Assembly (NCBI RefSeq): GCF_947258935.1 | Contig: NZ_CAMYKH010000019.1 | Span: 1-45,823, forward strand | Source of the DNA: an uncultured Muriicola sp. | GTDB taxonomy: Bacteria > Bacteroidota > Bacteroidia > Flavobacteriales > Flavobacteriaceae | DNA: 45,823 nucleotides | Direction of reading: 5' to 3' | Shown here: positions 15,999 to 24,573 of the stretch, one piece after another | Layout: every line of letters starts with the position of its first letter | Position numbering within the stretch: position 1 is the first letter of the stretch | Program-made: the position numbers and the translations under genes | The notes under the pieces: generated by a model | Database searches by the model: none | Seen by the model: only the letters and a program-made list of their open reading frames with translations | What the model was told of the DNA's origin: nothing

Positions 15999-17261
15999 TT
16001 ACTCTTCTCGTAAGGCATCTATGGGTTTTATACTCACAGCACGTTGCGCCGGAATAAGGCCTATTAAAGTACCTAAGATCACCATCACCAATAACGCTCC
16101 AATGACCAGGGGTATGGGCACCGTAGGATTGGTATAAGGAAAATCTGAATCCTGTGTTAAATTGTTTATTAAATTCAAAACTCCGGCTCCCATAATAATA
16201 CCTATGACCCCTGCGATCATGGTAAGGAAGACAGATTCTAAAATGATAAGCGATCTTACTTCGTTAGGAGTGGCACCTAAAGCCCTGCGTATCCCCAATT
16301 CCTTGGTACGTTCTTTTACCGAGATCAAAAGAATATTCCCAATACCAATAACACCAGCTAAAATGGTAGCAAGACCAACGATAAGTGATACAAATGTGAG
16401 CCCATTAGCAAACCCCATGATCTTATTAAAGATCTCTCCCAAATTAAAAGCTCCAAAGGCTCTTTCATCATCCGGGTGCACTCTATGAATACTTTTTAAG
16501 ACAGATTTAATGTCTTTCTCAACCTGTACAACATCGGCATCGTCATAAGCCGCAATTGTAAAATACTGTGCATTGTCAGCAGTGTTATACAGCTTTTGAA
16601 AAGTTGAAAATGGAATATAAATATCCCCATCCGTGCCAAATGGTGTAGTTTGTGTAAATTTATGAACACCCACTACCTGGAAATAGATCCCATCAATTCT
16701 TATATATCCTCCAATAGGATCCTCATCTTTTTCAAACAATTCCTGCTCCGTACGCTCCCCAATTACACATACCTTCCTGGCCTGTTCCTCGTCTTCATCA
16801 TTTATAAAGCGACCATTGTCATAGATCTTTTGCGTTGCCATCTTTGCGATAACCGGAAAGTATCCATAAACAGGATAACTGTTCGATTTTAGACCTCTTA
16901 CTCCCTGGGCCGCTTCTCCTCCAAACACACCTTTGGTGTTTACCGGAGCTATGTATTGTATTTCAGGAATTCTGTTTTCCAGAGTAATCGCGTCACCTAC
17001 CTTTAATCGCATTCGCCTTCCAGTTTTATAGCCGGCGTAAGGCATGCTTGTAGACTGTGACCATGCCCAAATACTGTTTTTGGCAACGGTCTCAAAATTA
17101 CGCTCAAAACCGTTATCCAAACCTTTGGATGCACCTGCGAGTACTATATAGATAAATATCCCCCACATTACCCCAATCACCGTGATTATGGTCCGCGTTT
17201 TATTCTTTCCGATAGAACCGAAGATTTCTTGCCAGGTATTTTTATCAAATAAAAATCGCAT
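15999..17261 (-). CDS. MacB-like ABC transporter permease (MacB_PCD + FtsX), copy B2
   Basis: 420 residues: transmembrane helix 1 (about 22-42), a large periplasmic MacB_PCD domain, then three C-terminal FtsX helices (about 280-415) with the coupling-helix motif RTKELGIRRALGATPNEVRSLI. No ATPase domain is fused; the neighbouring gene at 18488-19189 supplies it. MacB-type permeases are mechanotransmitters that move substrates from periplasm to TolC rather than through the membrane. It is most like the permease at 20432-21691 (shared TRSTT/SQSTS, GxxxGR and YGYFP/YGDYP segments), and starts one base after the stop of permease A2, so the two probably form a heterodimer. Confidence 0.92.
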   Translation of the reverse strand: MRFLFDKNTWQEIFGSIGKNKTRTIITVIGVMWGIFIYIVLAGASKGLDNGFERNFETVAKNSIWAWSQSTSMPYAGYKTGRRMRLKVGDAITLENRIPEIQYIAPVNTKGVFGGEAAQGVRGLKSNSYPVYGYFPVIAKMATQKIYDNGRFINDEDEEQARKVCVIGERTEQELFEKDEDPIGGYIRIDGIYFQVVGVHKFTQTTPFGTDGDIYIPFSTFQKLYNTADNAQYFTIAAYDDADVVQVEKDIKSVLKSIHRVHPDDERAFGAFNLGEIFNKIMGFANGLTFVSLIVGLATILAGVIGIGNILLISVKERTKELGIRRALGATPNEVRSLIILESVFLTMIAGVIGIIMGAGVLNLINNLTQDSDFPYTNPTVPIPLVIGALLVMVILGTLIGLIPAQRAVSIKPIDALREE

Positions 17262-17262
17262 A

Positions 17263-18495
17263 TTATTCGTCGTTTAGAGCTTCAATCGGTTTTATTCTCG
17301 CTGCGCGTTTTGCAGGTATATAGCCGGCCAAACTTCCAAAAAGGATCAAGACCAGGGTTGCAGATATAGCAAGTCCTGTGCCGATGCCCGGATTTAATAT
17401 AAAATAGTCGTCCATTAGCTTATCACCCAGGGTACTTAAAAGCGCCATCCCAATGATCATTCCTAAAAAGCCCGATATGGTGGTGATAAAGATAGATTCT
17501 AATAGAATTACTGAGATCACGGAACGTGGGGTTGCCCCAATAGCCTTACGGATCCCAATTTCCTTGGTACGTTCCTTCACTACATATACCATTATATTGC
17601 TGATCCCAATTATTCCGGCAATGATAGTACCGAATGCTACCAAAGCAGCTATAATGGCCAATACCCCGGCAAAGTCCTGGTTTTGTTTTAACTGATCGGC
17701 TACATTGCGAACAAAGAAGCCATTTTCGTCATCCGGACTAATAAATTTCTTGTCTTTCAGATACTTTTCCAGACTACGTTGAAAAACCATGGCTCCTGTA
17801 TACCCCAATTCTTCTTTAAAGCCAATAACGATCTGCCCTATTTTATCTGTATTCTTTTCAATTAATTGACGTGTAGTATAAGCCATATAAAGTTGACGTT
17901 CCTCATTGTCACCCCCATCGTCCTGGAAAACACCTACTACCTTAAAAACACTCCCACCAACATCTATAAATTTGCCCATGGAGTTCATTGTTCCAAACAA
18001 GTCTTGTTCTACCAACCTGCCTATCACAACATTCTTGGTCCTGTTCTTAACATCTTCCTGGTTAATATACCTGCCCTTCATCATAATGGTCTTCTCGGCA
18101 AATTGCTGGCCCCAGTCTACCCCAATAGTGGTGTAGTTATTAGACTCCTCTTTATATTTAACCAAGGCACTTCTAAATATCCTTGGTGAAATATATTCCA
18201 CGAACATGGAGAAATCTTCCTTTATATCTGTAAGATCATCGTTTTCAAACTCGATCTGTCGTAGCGACTTATATCCTTTGTAAGGAACAGATGTTCTACC
18301 TGGAAAAATATATATAACATTTGTAGCATCCTGAGAGAAGAAGAATTCGAAGGTATTCTGAAGACCATTGGTCATACCTACCAGACCCACAAAGATCAGT
18401 ATCCCTAAAGACACCGTAAATCCGGAAAGAACGGTTCGAAGTTTGTTCTTCCGAATGGTGAGAAATATTTCCTGCCAGGTATCCCTACTAAACAT
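17263..18495 (-). CDS. MacB-like ABC transporter permease (MacB_PCD + FtsX), copy A2
   Basis: 410 residues, one N-terminal helix (about 22-43), a MacB_PCD periplasmic domain and three C-terminal FtsX helices with RTKEIGIRKAIGATPRSVISVI as coupling helix; it ends RAARIKPIEALNDE, as in FtsX permeases. It is closest to the permease at 21712-22956: both open MF-x3-x-WQEIF-x-TIRKNKLRT and share a QDAT-x-V/I block. Its start overlaps the 3' end of the ATPase gene by 8 bases (18488-18495), so ATPase and permease are translationally coupled. The absence of a fused ATPase domain is normal for this Bacteroidota arrangement. Inner membrane. Confidence 0.92.
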   Translation of the reverse strand: MFSRDTWQEIFLTIRKNKLRTVLSGFTVSLGILIFVGLVGMTNGLQNTFEFFFSQDATNVIYIFPGRTSVPYKGYKSLRQIEFENDDLTDIKEDFSMFVEYISPRIFRSALVKYKEESNNYTTIGVDWGQQFAEKTIMMKGRYINQEDVKNRTKNVVIGRLVEQDLFGTMNSMGKFIDVGGSVFKVVGVFQDDGGDNEERQLYMAYTTRQLIEKNTDKIGQIVIGFKEELGYTGAMVFQRSLEKYLKDKKFISPDDENGFFVRNVADQLKQNQDFAGVLAIIAALVAFGTIIAGIIGISNIMVYVVKERTKEIGIRKAIGATPRSVISVILLESIFITTISGFLGMIIGMALLSTLGDKLMDDYFILNPGIGTGLAISATLVLILFGSLAGYIPAKRAARIKPIEALNDE

Positions 18496-19189
18496 GCGCT
18501 TTGGCTCTAACTTGTTTTACCTTTTCGTCTTTAATGATAACTCCATCCCTGAGGTACACTATACGTTTGCACATCTGCGCAATATCAGTTTCGTGGGTTA
18601 CTACCAGGATGGTATTGCCTTGATCATTGATCTTTTGAATAAGTTCCATTACCTCGTAAGAAGTAGTACTATCCAATGCTCCTGTTAACTCATCTGCCAA
18701 CAATACCTTGGGTTCTGCTACCATGGCTCTTGCAATAGCCACCCGTTGTTTTTGTCCTCCGGAAAGCTCACTTGGCAGGTGATGCGACCATTCTTTCAGG
18801 CCTACCTGCTCCAAGTACTTCATGGCCTTTTCCTGTCGCTGTTTTCTGGGCATCTTCTGATAATAGAGAGGGAGTGCCACATTTTCGAGCGCGGTCTTAT
18901 AGTTGATCAGATTAAATGACTGGAAAATAAATCCAAGGAATTTGTTTCGGTAATTGGCTGCTTTGGTTTCATTTAGATTTTTGATTGGAATGCCATCAAG
19001 ATCGTATTCCCCCTCATCTGCCTCATCTAACATCCCAATGATATTCAATAAGGTAGATTTCCCGGAACCAGAAGAGCCCATAATCGCCACCAATTCACCT
19101 GCTTCAACGGAAAAGTTGATTCCTTTTAATACGTGCAGAGAATTACTTCCCATCTTATAAGATTTATGAAGATCTTTTATTTCAATCAT
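18488..19189 (-). CDS. ABC exporter ATP-binding protein (MacB/LolD type), single ATPase of the cluster
   Basis: 233 residues. Walker A is GSSGSGKST at 38-46; the Q loop is FIFQSFNLI; the signature is LSGGQKQRVAIARA; Walker B reads VLLADELTGALD, where the family normally has P after DE (ADEPTGALD), the catalytic Glu being kept; the switch histidine is in VVTHE. It energises FtsX-like permeases. It is the only ATPase gene among four permease genes, two upstream and two downstream, so it may serve both pairs. A 98-base gap precedes it, larger than the other gaps in the operon, with an inverted repeat TTGCCA-N15-TGGCAA at 19213-19239. Start ATG at 19189. Confidence 0.94.
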   Translation of the reverse strand: MIEIKDLHKSYKMGSNSLHVLKGINFSVEAGELVAIMGSSGSGKSTLLNIIGMLDEADEGEYDLDGIPIKNLNETKAANYRNKFLGFIFQSFNLINYKTALENVALPLYYQKMPRKQRQEKAMKYLEQVGLKEWSHHLPSELSGGQKQRVAIARAMVAEPKVLLADELTGALDSTTSYEVMELIQKINDQGNTILVVTHETDIAQMCKRIVYLRDGVIIKDEKVKQVRAKAHV

Positions 19190-19287
19190 GGTTGGTGCTT
19201 TTTAGTGTATTGTTGCCAATCCCTCGATAAGACTGGCAAGTTGTTGATTTGTTACAAATATTTCTCGAAAAATTATGTTAAAATACT

Positions 19288-20400
19288 TTATCCATCATAT
19301 CCTTCAGACTGTAAGGCATTCCATACCTTGATCATATCTTCTGCTTTTAGACCCGACTTTATTTCAACGTAGATCCCATCACTGATCCCTAATTCCAGAT
19401 CTTTCCGGGTAAATTTCTGATCTCCTGTGGCTATTTCAACAAATGGTTTTTTGGTTTCAGGATCGAACTGAACCAGAGCTTCTTTTATGGCTAAAACATT
19501 ATCTGCACGGGCCAATATAATGGAAGCATTAGCACTAAGTCCTGCTCTTATGAAAACAGTATCACCCTTATTGAGAGTCCCCTTTATTTCGAATTGTATA
19601 GCCCCATTTTCGGCTTTTCCTTTTGGGGCGATATAGTCTAGCACAGCGTTGAATACTTTGTTCTCTATAGCTCCAACTGTGATCTCCAGGGGCAGATTCT
19701 CTTTGATCTTCCCTACTTCAGACTCATCAACTTTCCCTTCAAAGATCATCTTGTTCACATCTGCAATAGCTGCAATGGTAGTTCCTTCGTTAAAGTTATT
19801 ACTTTCAATTACCTGGTTCCCTACTTCTACAGGAACTTCCAGGACCATGCCACTTACAGTAGCCCTAATTAATGTATTTGCTGCATTGCTAAGCCCCCTG
19901 GTGGTGCCGGTCTGCACAATGTCATATCTTTTATTGGCAGCAGAATAGGCTTGTTTCGCCTGGTCATAATTTACCTGAGCCCTTTCCTGGTCAACTTTTG
20001 AAACTACGCCTTTGGAAAAGAGTTCACTTTGGCGCTCAAAATTACGCCTTTGATCTGCCAAGTTGATCCTCGCATCTTCAATCCCATTTTTAGCATCATT
20101 CAGAGCATTTAAATTAGGTACCACTTTGATCTTGGCGATCAGATCCCCCGATTTTACAAAATCGCCTCCTTCTACATAGATCTCTTGTATTACGCCAGAA
20201 ATATTAGGTTTGATGAGTACCTCTTCCAGGGGCAGAATACTTCCGGTAGCAACTGTTTTTCTAATAATGGTGCGTCTTTCTGCTTGCTCAGTTTCATACA
20301 CCACAGGGTCCTCGGAGTTCTTCTGATATAAGTAGATCATAGACGCCCCAAAGGCAAGTACAATGACCAACAAGGTGATGATAGTAATAGATTTTTTCAT
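19288..20400 (-). CDS. MacA-like periplasmic adaptor (membrane-fusion protein), first copy
   Basis: 370 residues: an N-terminal membrane anchor (about 5-24), barrel-sandwich halves separated by an alpha-helical hairpin (QSELFSKGVVSKVDQERAQ), then a beta-barrel domain and a membrane-proximal domain (GQKFTRKDLELGISDGIYVEI-like end). The ILPLEEVLIKPNISGVIQEI block marks the HlyD/MacA class. It is a close paralogue of the adaptor at 14827-15966 but lacks that protein's acidic tail. It follows permease B1 after 31 bases and precedes the ATPase gene by 98 bases. Confidence 0.93.
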   Translation of the reverse strand: MKKSITIITLLVIVLAFGASMIYLYQKNSEDPVVYETEQAERRTIIRKTVATGSILPLEEVLIKPNISGVIQEIYVEGGDFVKSGDLIAKIKVVPNLNALNDAKNGIEDARINLADQRRNFERQSELFSKGVVSKVDQERAQVNYDQAKQAYSAANKRYDIVQTGTTRGLSNAANTLIRATVSGMVLEVPVEVGNQVIESNNFNEGTTIAAIADVNKMIFEGKVDESEVGKIKENLPLEITVGAIENKVFNAVLDYIAPKGKAENGAIQFEIKGTLNKGDTVFIRAGLSANASIILARADNVLAIKEALVQFDPETKKPFVEIATGDQKFTRKDLELGISDGIYVEIKSGLKAEDMIKVWNALQSEGYDG

Positions 20401-20431
20401 TTTTTGATAGTATTATTTTGATTGATTTATT

Positions 20432-21691
20432 TTACTCTGTTCTCAAGGCGTCTATGGGTCTTACTTTTATAGCACTTTGTGCGGGGATAAATCCTGCCAG
20501 CAGACCCGAAATAATCAGGATCACCAGAGCCGCTGTTACTACTCCCAGATTTACACTTGGATTAATAAACATATCTACCGGGCCATTGGCATCTAATATG
20601 GCATTCACCCCATAGATAAATAGGGCTCCACATACGATCCCTGCCATACCGGAAATTATGGTAAGGAAAATAGACTCTAACAGGATCTGTTTTTTAATAG
20701 ACCATGGGTCCTCACCCAGGGCCCTTCGAATTCCTATTTCCTTAGTACGCTCCTTCACCACGATCAACATTATGTTGCTAACCCCAATGATCCCGGATAA
20801 GAGCACCAGAACACCAACGAAATACCCAATAAAACTCATGGCACCAAACAAGCTTTCCACCCGATTGAATTCTTCGTATAAGTCAAAATAACCTACAGCC
20901 CGGGTATCGTCCGGATGTATCTTATGCGTCATTTTCATCTGGTTGACTAGGTTCATTTTCAGATCTGAAATAGGATACCCATCTTTTGCCGTGATAGACA
21001 TCCATCCCACATTATTCCCCCTGTTAAAAGCCTGGGAAAAAGAGGTAAAGGGCACATATATTTCCTTTTGTCCCTCCTCTCCATCTCCATTATTGGTCCT
21101 TTTCTTATAGGTACCTACTACCATAAAATTTACTCCTTGAATCTTGATATAAGACCCCAACACTTCTTCTTCCTTTTCATATAATTCATTGCGAACACCC
21201 AGACCAATTACGGCTATCTTTCGTTTAGCATTAATGTCATTGTGATTCAGAAAACGGCCTGAGGTAATTGCCATGGGTTCTTGTTTTATAATCTCCGGAT
21301 AATCCCCATAGACATTATAAGCCCCTATTTTGATTCCTTTTACTACGTTGTTACTCCCGCGAAAGCCCCCGAGTTGATTTCTGGGGGAGATATACCGTAA
21401 TTGAGGAAATTTTTCCTTGAGTGTTGCCACGTCCTCAACCTTAAAACTAAAATTCCTTCCAATTGGAAGACCCATATGTGCTTTGGTGGTACTACGGGTC
21501 CATATAAACATTGTATTGGTGGCGATGTCCCCAAAATCTGCCCTAATACCGTTCTCTAGTCCTTTACCTGCAGAAAGTAAAATAATTAGAATAAGGATGC
21601 CCCAGAAAACCCCAAAGGCCGTAAGAACGGTCCGGAACCAATTACTGGTTAGGACCTCCAAGACCTCTTTCCAACGATCTCTGTTAAACAT
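20432..21691 (-). CDS. MacB-like ABC transporter permease (MacB_PCD + FtsX), copy B1
   Basis: 419 residues. It has helix 1 (about 21-42), a periplasmic MacB_PCD domain with the IATNTMFIWTRSTTKAHMG segment, and C-terminal FtsX helices with RTKEIGIRRALGEDPWSIKKQI as coupling helix; it ends IKVRPIDALRTE. It is closest to the permease at 15999-17261, so this is the first copy of the B permease. It follows permease A1 after 20 bases. Inner membrane, depends on a separate ATPase. Confidence 0.92.
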   Translation of the reverse strand: MFNRDRWKEVLEVLTSNWFRTVLTAFGVFWGILILIILLSAGKGLENGIRADFGDIATNTMFIWTRSTTKAHMGLPIGRNFSFKVEDVATLKEKFPQLRYISPRNQLGGFRGSNNVVKGIKIGAYNVYGDYPEIIKQEPMAITSGRFLNHNDINAKRKIAVIGLGVRNELYEKEEEVLGSYIKIQGVNFMVVGTYKKRTNNGDGEEGQKEIYVPFTSFSQAFNRGNNVGWMSITAKDGYPISDLKMNLVNQMKMTHKIHPDDTRAVGYFDLYEEFNRVESLFGAMSFIGYFVGVLVLLSGIIGVSNIMLIVVKERTKEIGIRRALGEDPWSIKKQILLESIFLTIISGMAGIVCGALFIYGVNAILDANGPVDMFINPSVNLGVVTAALVILIISGLLAGFIPAQSAIKVRPIDALRTE

Positions 21692-21711
21692 AGCTCTTTG
21701 TTGCTTTTATC

Positions 21712-22956
21712 TTATTCATCACGCAGCGCATCAATAGTATGGATATGGGCAGCTCTCCACGCCGGAAAAAATCCTGCTATAGTGCCTGCCAGGATCAATA
21801 CAAAAACTGTGGCCAGGGCAACATTAAAATTTACTGAAGGATTTTTTACATAGTCTACCTCAACATAAGGCCCTACTATTTCCAACAAACCCATACTGAA
21901 AATGAGTCCGGCAAATCCTGAGATTGCGGTTACAAAAATAGCTTCATGCAAGATCATCCCAATAATAGACCAGGGTTTTGCTCCCAAAGCTTTTCTTATC
22001 CCGATCTCTCTGGTGCGTTCTTTAACTACAATGAGCATAATATTGCTCACACCAACCACACCGGCAATGATGGTACATATCCCTACAAACCAGAAAAAGA
22101 ATTTGATATTTCCTACAAGACTAAAATATCTTTTGGCCTCCTCAAGGGCACTCCAAACCTGTATAGCACTGGTGTCGTCCGGGGCTACGGTATGAACTTG
22201 TTGCAGATGTGAACGCAAATTATTCTTAAATGCAACAGCCTGAATGACCGCTTCATCAAAATTTTCAACCGGGGGTAAAGTGTATGAGATATTGCTGATC
22301 CTATCCCCACCATTAAATACTTTTTGTGCGGTAGTAACCGGAATATAGATGCGTTCTTCTTCGCGTTCCTCCCGTTCGTCAAAGACCCCAACGATCTTAA
22401 AGAGTACTCCTGAAATATTGATAAATTCCCCAATTGGGGTGTCTACTGCCTTAAAAACATCTTGTTTGATCTTTCTTCCTATTATGGCAACTTTTCCTGT
22501 ATTTATCTCATCGAAATAATTGAGAAAACGCCCTTCGGCTAGTTTGGCATTATCGATAAACTGATAGTCATAAGAAACACCACGAACCCCGTACACCAGA
22601 GCCTCTTTTCCGTAGTTAACTGAAACGTTGCGTACAAAAATAAGAGGCGATTTATACTCTACCTTATCACTAAACAAGGCATTTGAACTATTGTAATTAT
22701 CATTGCGCAATTGAATACTCCTACCGGGATTTAGACCCTTGTATTCCTTGGTAGTTACTCCCGGCCATACCTCAACAATGGTGGTGGCATCTTGCTCAAA
22801 TTCATAGCTGATACCATTCTGCATGCCCTGACCAAAACCCAGAAGAATGACCAACATAAATATCCCTGAAGCCACAGAGACGCCGGTAAGAAAAGTGCGT
22901 AATTTATTTTTTCGGATGGTATCGAAGATCTCCTGCCACCTCTCAAGATCGAACAT
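21712..22956 (-). CDS. MacB-like ABC transporter permease (MacB_PCD + FtsX), copy A1, first gene of the efflux operon
   Basis: 414 residues: helix 1 (about 22-43), MacB_PCD domain, and three C-terminal FtsX helices with RTREIGIRKALGAKPWSIIGMI as coupling helix; end RAAHIHTIDALRDE. It is the paralogue of the permease at 17263-18495. It is the promoter-proximal gene of the run that continues through 13440: gaps are 20, 31, 98, overlap, 1, 32 and 46 bases. Upstream, 98 bases separate it from the small oxidase-cluster gene; this gap holds an inverted repeat (23013-23030) and a weak -7 (TCATTTTG). Confidence 0.92.
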   Translation of the reverse strand: MFDLERWQEIFDTIRKNKLRTFLTGVSVASGIFMLVILLGFGQGMQNGISYEFEQDATTIVEVWPGVTTKEYKGLNPGRSIQLRNDNYNSSNALFSDKVEYKSPLIFVRNVSVNYGKEALVYGVRGVSYDYQFIDNAKLAEGRFLNYFDEINTGKVAIIGRKIKQDVFKAVDTPIGEFINISGVLFKIVGVFDEREEREEERIYIPVTTAQKVFNGGDRISNISYTLPPVENFDEAVIQAVAFKNNLRSHLQQVHTVAPDDTSAIQVWSALEEAKRYFSLVGNIKFFFWFVGICTIIAGVVGVSNIMLIVVKERTREIGIRKALGAKPWSIIGMILHEAIFVTAISGFAGLIFSMGLLEIVGPYVEVDYVKNPSVNFNVALATVFVLILAGTIAGFFPAWRAAHIHTIDALRDE

Positions 22957-23012
22957 TGGGTTAGTGTTTACAAAATGAGATACTATATATAGACTGTTAA
23001 AGGTCTAATTTG

Positions 23013-23030
23013 TTACAGTAAAACCTGTAA
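23013..23030. promoter_or_regulatory. Inverted repeat, candidate operator upstream of the efflux operon
   Basis: TTACAG (23013-23018), six bases, CTGTAA (23025-23030): a perfect palindrome of two 6-bp arms, 57 bases before the first permease ATG. There is no T tract on either strand, so it is more like an operator than a terminator. Six-base arms can arise by chance in AT-rich gaps. Confidence 0.35.
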
Positions 23031-23054
23031 AAACCATGTTAAATCTTAGAAAAT

Positions 23055-23291
23055 TCAGGATTTCATTTTTCGGTAGATAAAAAAGAAAAGTGCCCCGATC
23101 AGGATATACGGAATTGCCATTAGATAGACGATGCCATTATTGATTCCTTCTGCTACCGCAGTATTGTCATCACTTTCCAGGACCGCCCTGCACATCGCAC
23201 ATTGTGCTTCTCCCACAAAAGGGAGTAATAGCATAAAACTCAATACCAGGAGTATTTGCTTTTTAAGTAGGAAATTGGTCTTTTTAGACAT
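23055..23291 (-). CDS. Small CxxC membrane protein of the oxidase assembly cluster, function unknown
   Basis: 78 residues. A cleavable signal peptide is followed at once by QCAMCRAVLES, a CxxC pair on the periplasmic side, then one membrane helix (about 54-73) and a short basic tail (IYRKMKS). I recognise no named family. Its position, 18 bases after the DUF420 gene and at the end of the SCO block, suggests a part in copper or haem delivery or in thiol redox during cytochrome oxidase assembly, but that is inference from context. It could equally be an unrelated small membrane protein. Confidence 0.8.
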   Translation of the reverse strand: MSKKTNFLLKKQILLVLSFMLLLPFVGEAQCAMCRAVLESDDNTAVAEGINNGIVYLMAIPYILIGALFFFIYRKMKS

Positions 23292-23309
23292 TGAATAAAA
23301 ATCTAATAA

Positions 23310-23843
23310 TTAAAAACTGTAATAAGGTGAGATCATAAGATAAACTACTACCCCGCTTACTGCAACGTAAAACCAGATAGGAAAGGTAATCCTGGCTAAT
23401 TTTTTATGCCTTTCAAAATTCTTCAAATAGGCTCTTGCATATGTATGTAATACAAGAGGTATAATGGCAATAGATAAAAGAACATGACTGATCAAAATAA
23501 AATAATATACGTACCTGATAATACCTTCGCCGCCAAAAGAGGTAGAATCTGAGGTCATATGATAGGCCACATACATCAGCAGAAAGACCAGTGATAGGGC
23601 AATGCAACTTGTCATCAGGTTTTGATGCAATTGACGTTTTCCATTCTTAATAGCCAATACCGCCGCAATCAACAAAAGCGCGGTAAGTCCATTAATAGAG
23701 GCATATATTGGGGGCAGGAAACTTAAGGGTTCCACATTCGGAAGGCGTACACCAAATAAAATAGCTACAACAAGCGGGATCAAAATTGAGATGATCATTA
23801 TCCCTCTATTCACTTTTTTTTCTTTTAATGTAACGGCACTCAT
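23310..23843 (-). CDS. DUF420 membrane protein (CtaM-like), oxidase assembly context
   Basis: 177 residues with five predicted membrane helices and conserved membrane histidines (in QLHQNLM, VAYHMTS, ISHVLLS, LVLHTYAR and ERHKKLAR). These fit the DUF420 family; the Gram-positive member CtaM is required for function of haem-A-containing oxidases. Inner membrane. It starts one base downstream of the SCO stop codon, so translation is probably coupled. The histidine pattern suggests haem or metal binding, which is inference. Confidence 0.88.
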   Translation of the reverse strand: MSAVTLKEKKVNRGIMIISILIPLVVAILFGVRLPNVEPLSFLPPIYASINGLTALLLIAAVLAIKNGKRQLHQNLMTSCIALSLVFLLMYVAYHMTSDSTSFGGEGIIRYVYYFILISHVLLSIAIIPLVLHTYARAYLKNFERHKKLARITFPIWFYVAVSGVVVYLMISPYYSF

Positions 23844-23844
23844 C

Positions 23845-24573
23845 TTACTCTTCCAATAATTTTTTTATGTCTTCTTTTAAAATACTTATCTGTTCTTCTT
23901 CGCCCTCAAGATTCTGGCCTTGAGATGACTTAATGGTACCCCTGTAATAAATAAGAGGATTGCCATAGTTGTCTTTTCTAGACCGTAGATATCCATTCTT
24001 GTCCACAAGCGCAAAAAGACCGGAATGTTCAAATCCTCCTGGTACATCGGGAGCAATGGCAGCAAAAATATTAAAGCCCACATTGGCCAGTTCATATATT
24101 TTTTCTGAATCCCCTGTAAGTAAATTCCAGTCCATATCCGTAATACCATACTTCTCAGCATAGGCTTTTAGAACAATAGGCGTATCATAGTCCGGATTGA
24201 TAGTAAATGATGCGATCCCAAAATTTTCAAAATCTCTAAATTCTTCCTGGATCTCCACAAGATTTTCACTCATAATAGGACAAATGCTCGGGCAGGTTGT
24301 AAAAAAGAACTCAACCACATACACCTTCCCTCGGTAGTCTTCATTACTTATAAGCAGACTGTCCTGATTGAGAAAATTAAAAGGAGGTACTCTGCGCTTA
24401 TTACCGTCTAGTGTTATATAATCTAAAGATCCATCAACTCCTTCTGCCACATTCATTCGGGTATTCTCCACCACCTTCCCCGACTTAATTCTGTCTACGA
24501 TCCTGGGAATAAAGATGATACCAAAGATCAGTACGATAAGAGAGACCCAAACATAGGTGTACTTGTTTTTCAT
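23845..24573 (-). CDS. SCO1/SenC family copper chaperone for cytochrome oxidase
   Basis: 242 residues with an N-terminal membrane anchor (about 7-24) and a periplasmic thioredoxin-like domain. The copper ligands expected of SCO are all present: C94 and C98 in FFTTCPSICP and H183 in GGFEHSGLFALVDK. SCO proteins supply copper to the CuA site of subunit II, or reduce its cysteines. Its ATG shares one base with the stop of the cysteine-free paralogue upstream (TAATG), so the two are translationally coupled. Subunit II itself is not in this window. Confidence 0.94.
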   Translation of the reverse strand: MKNKYTYVWVSLIVLIFGIIFIPRIVDRIKSGKVVENTRMNVAEGVDGSLDYITLDGNKRRVPPFNFLNQDSLLISNEDYRGKVYVVEFFFTTCPSICPIMSENLVEIQEEFRDFENFGIASFTINPDYDTPIVLKAYAEKYGITDMDWNLLTGDSEKIYELANVGFNIFAAIAPDVPGGFEHSGLFALVDKNGYLRSRKDNYGNPLIYYRGTIKSSQGQNLEGEEEQISILKEDIKKLLEE

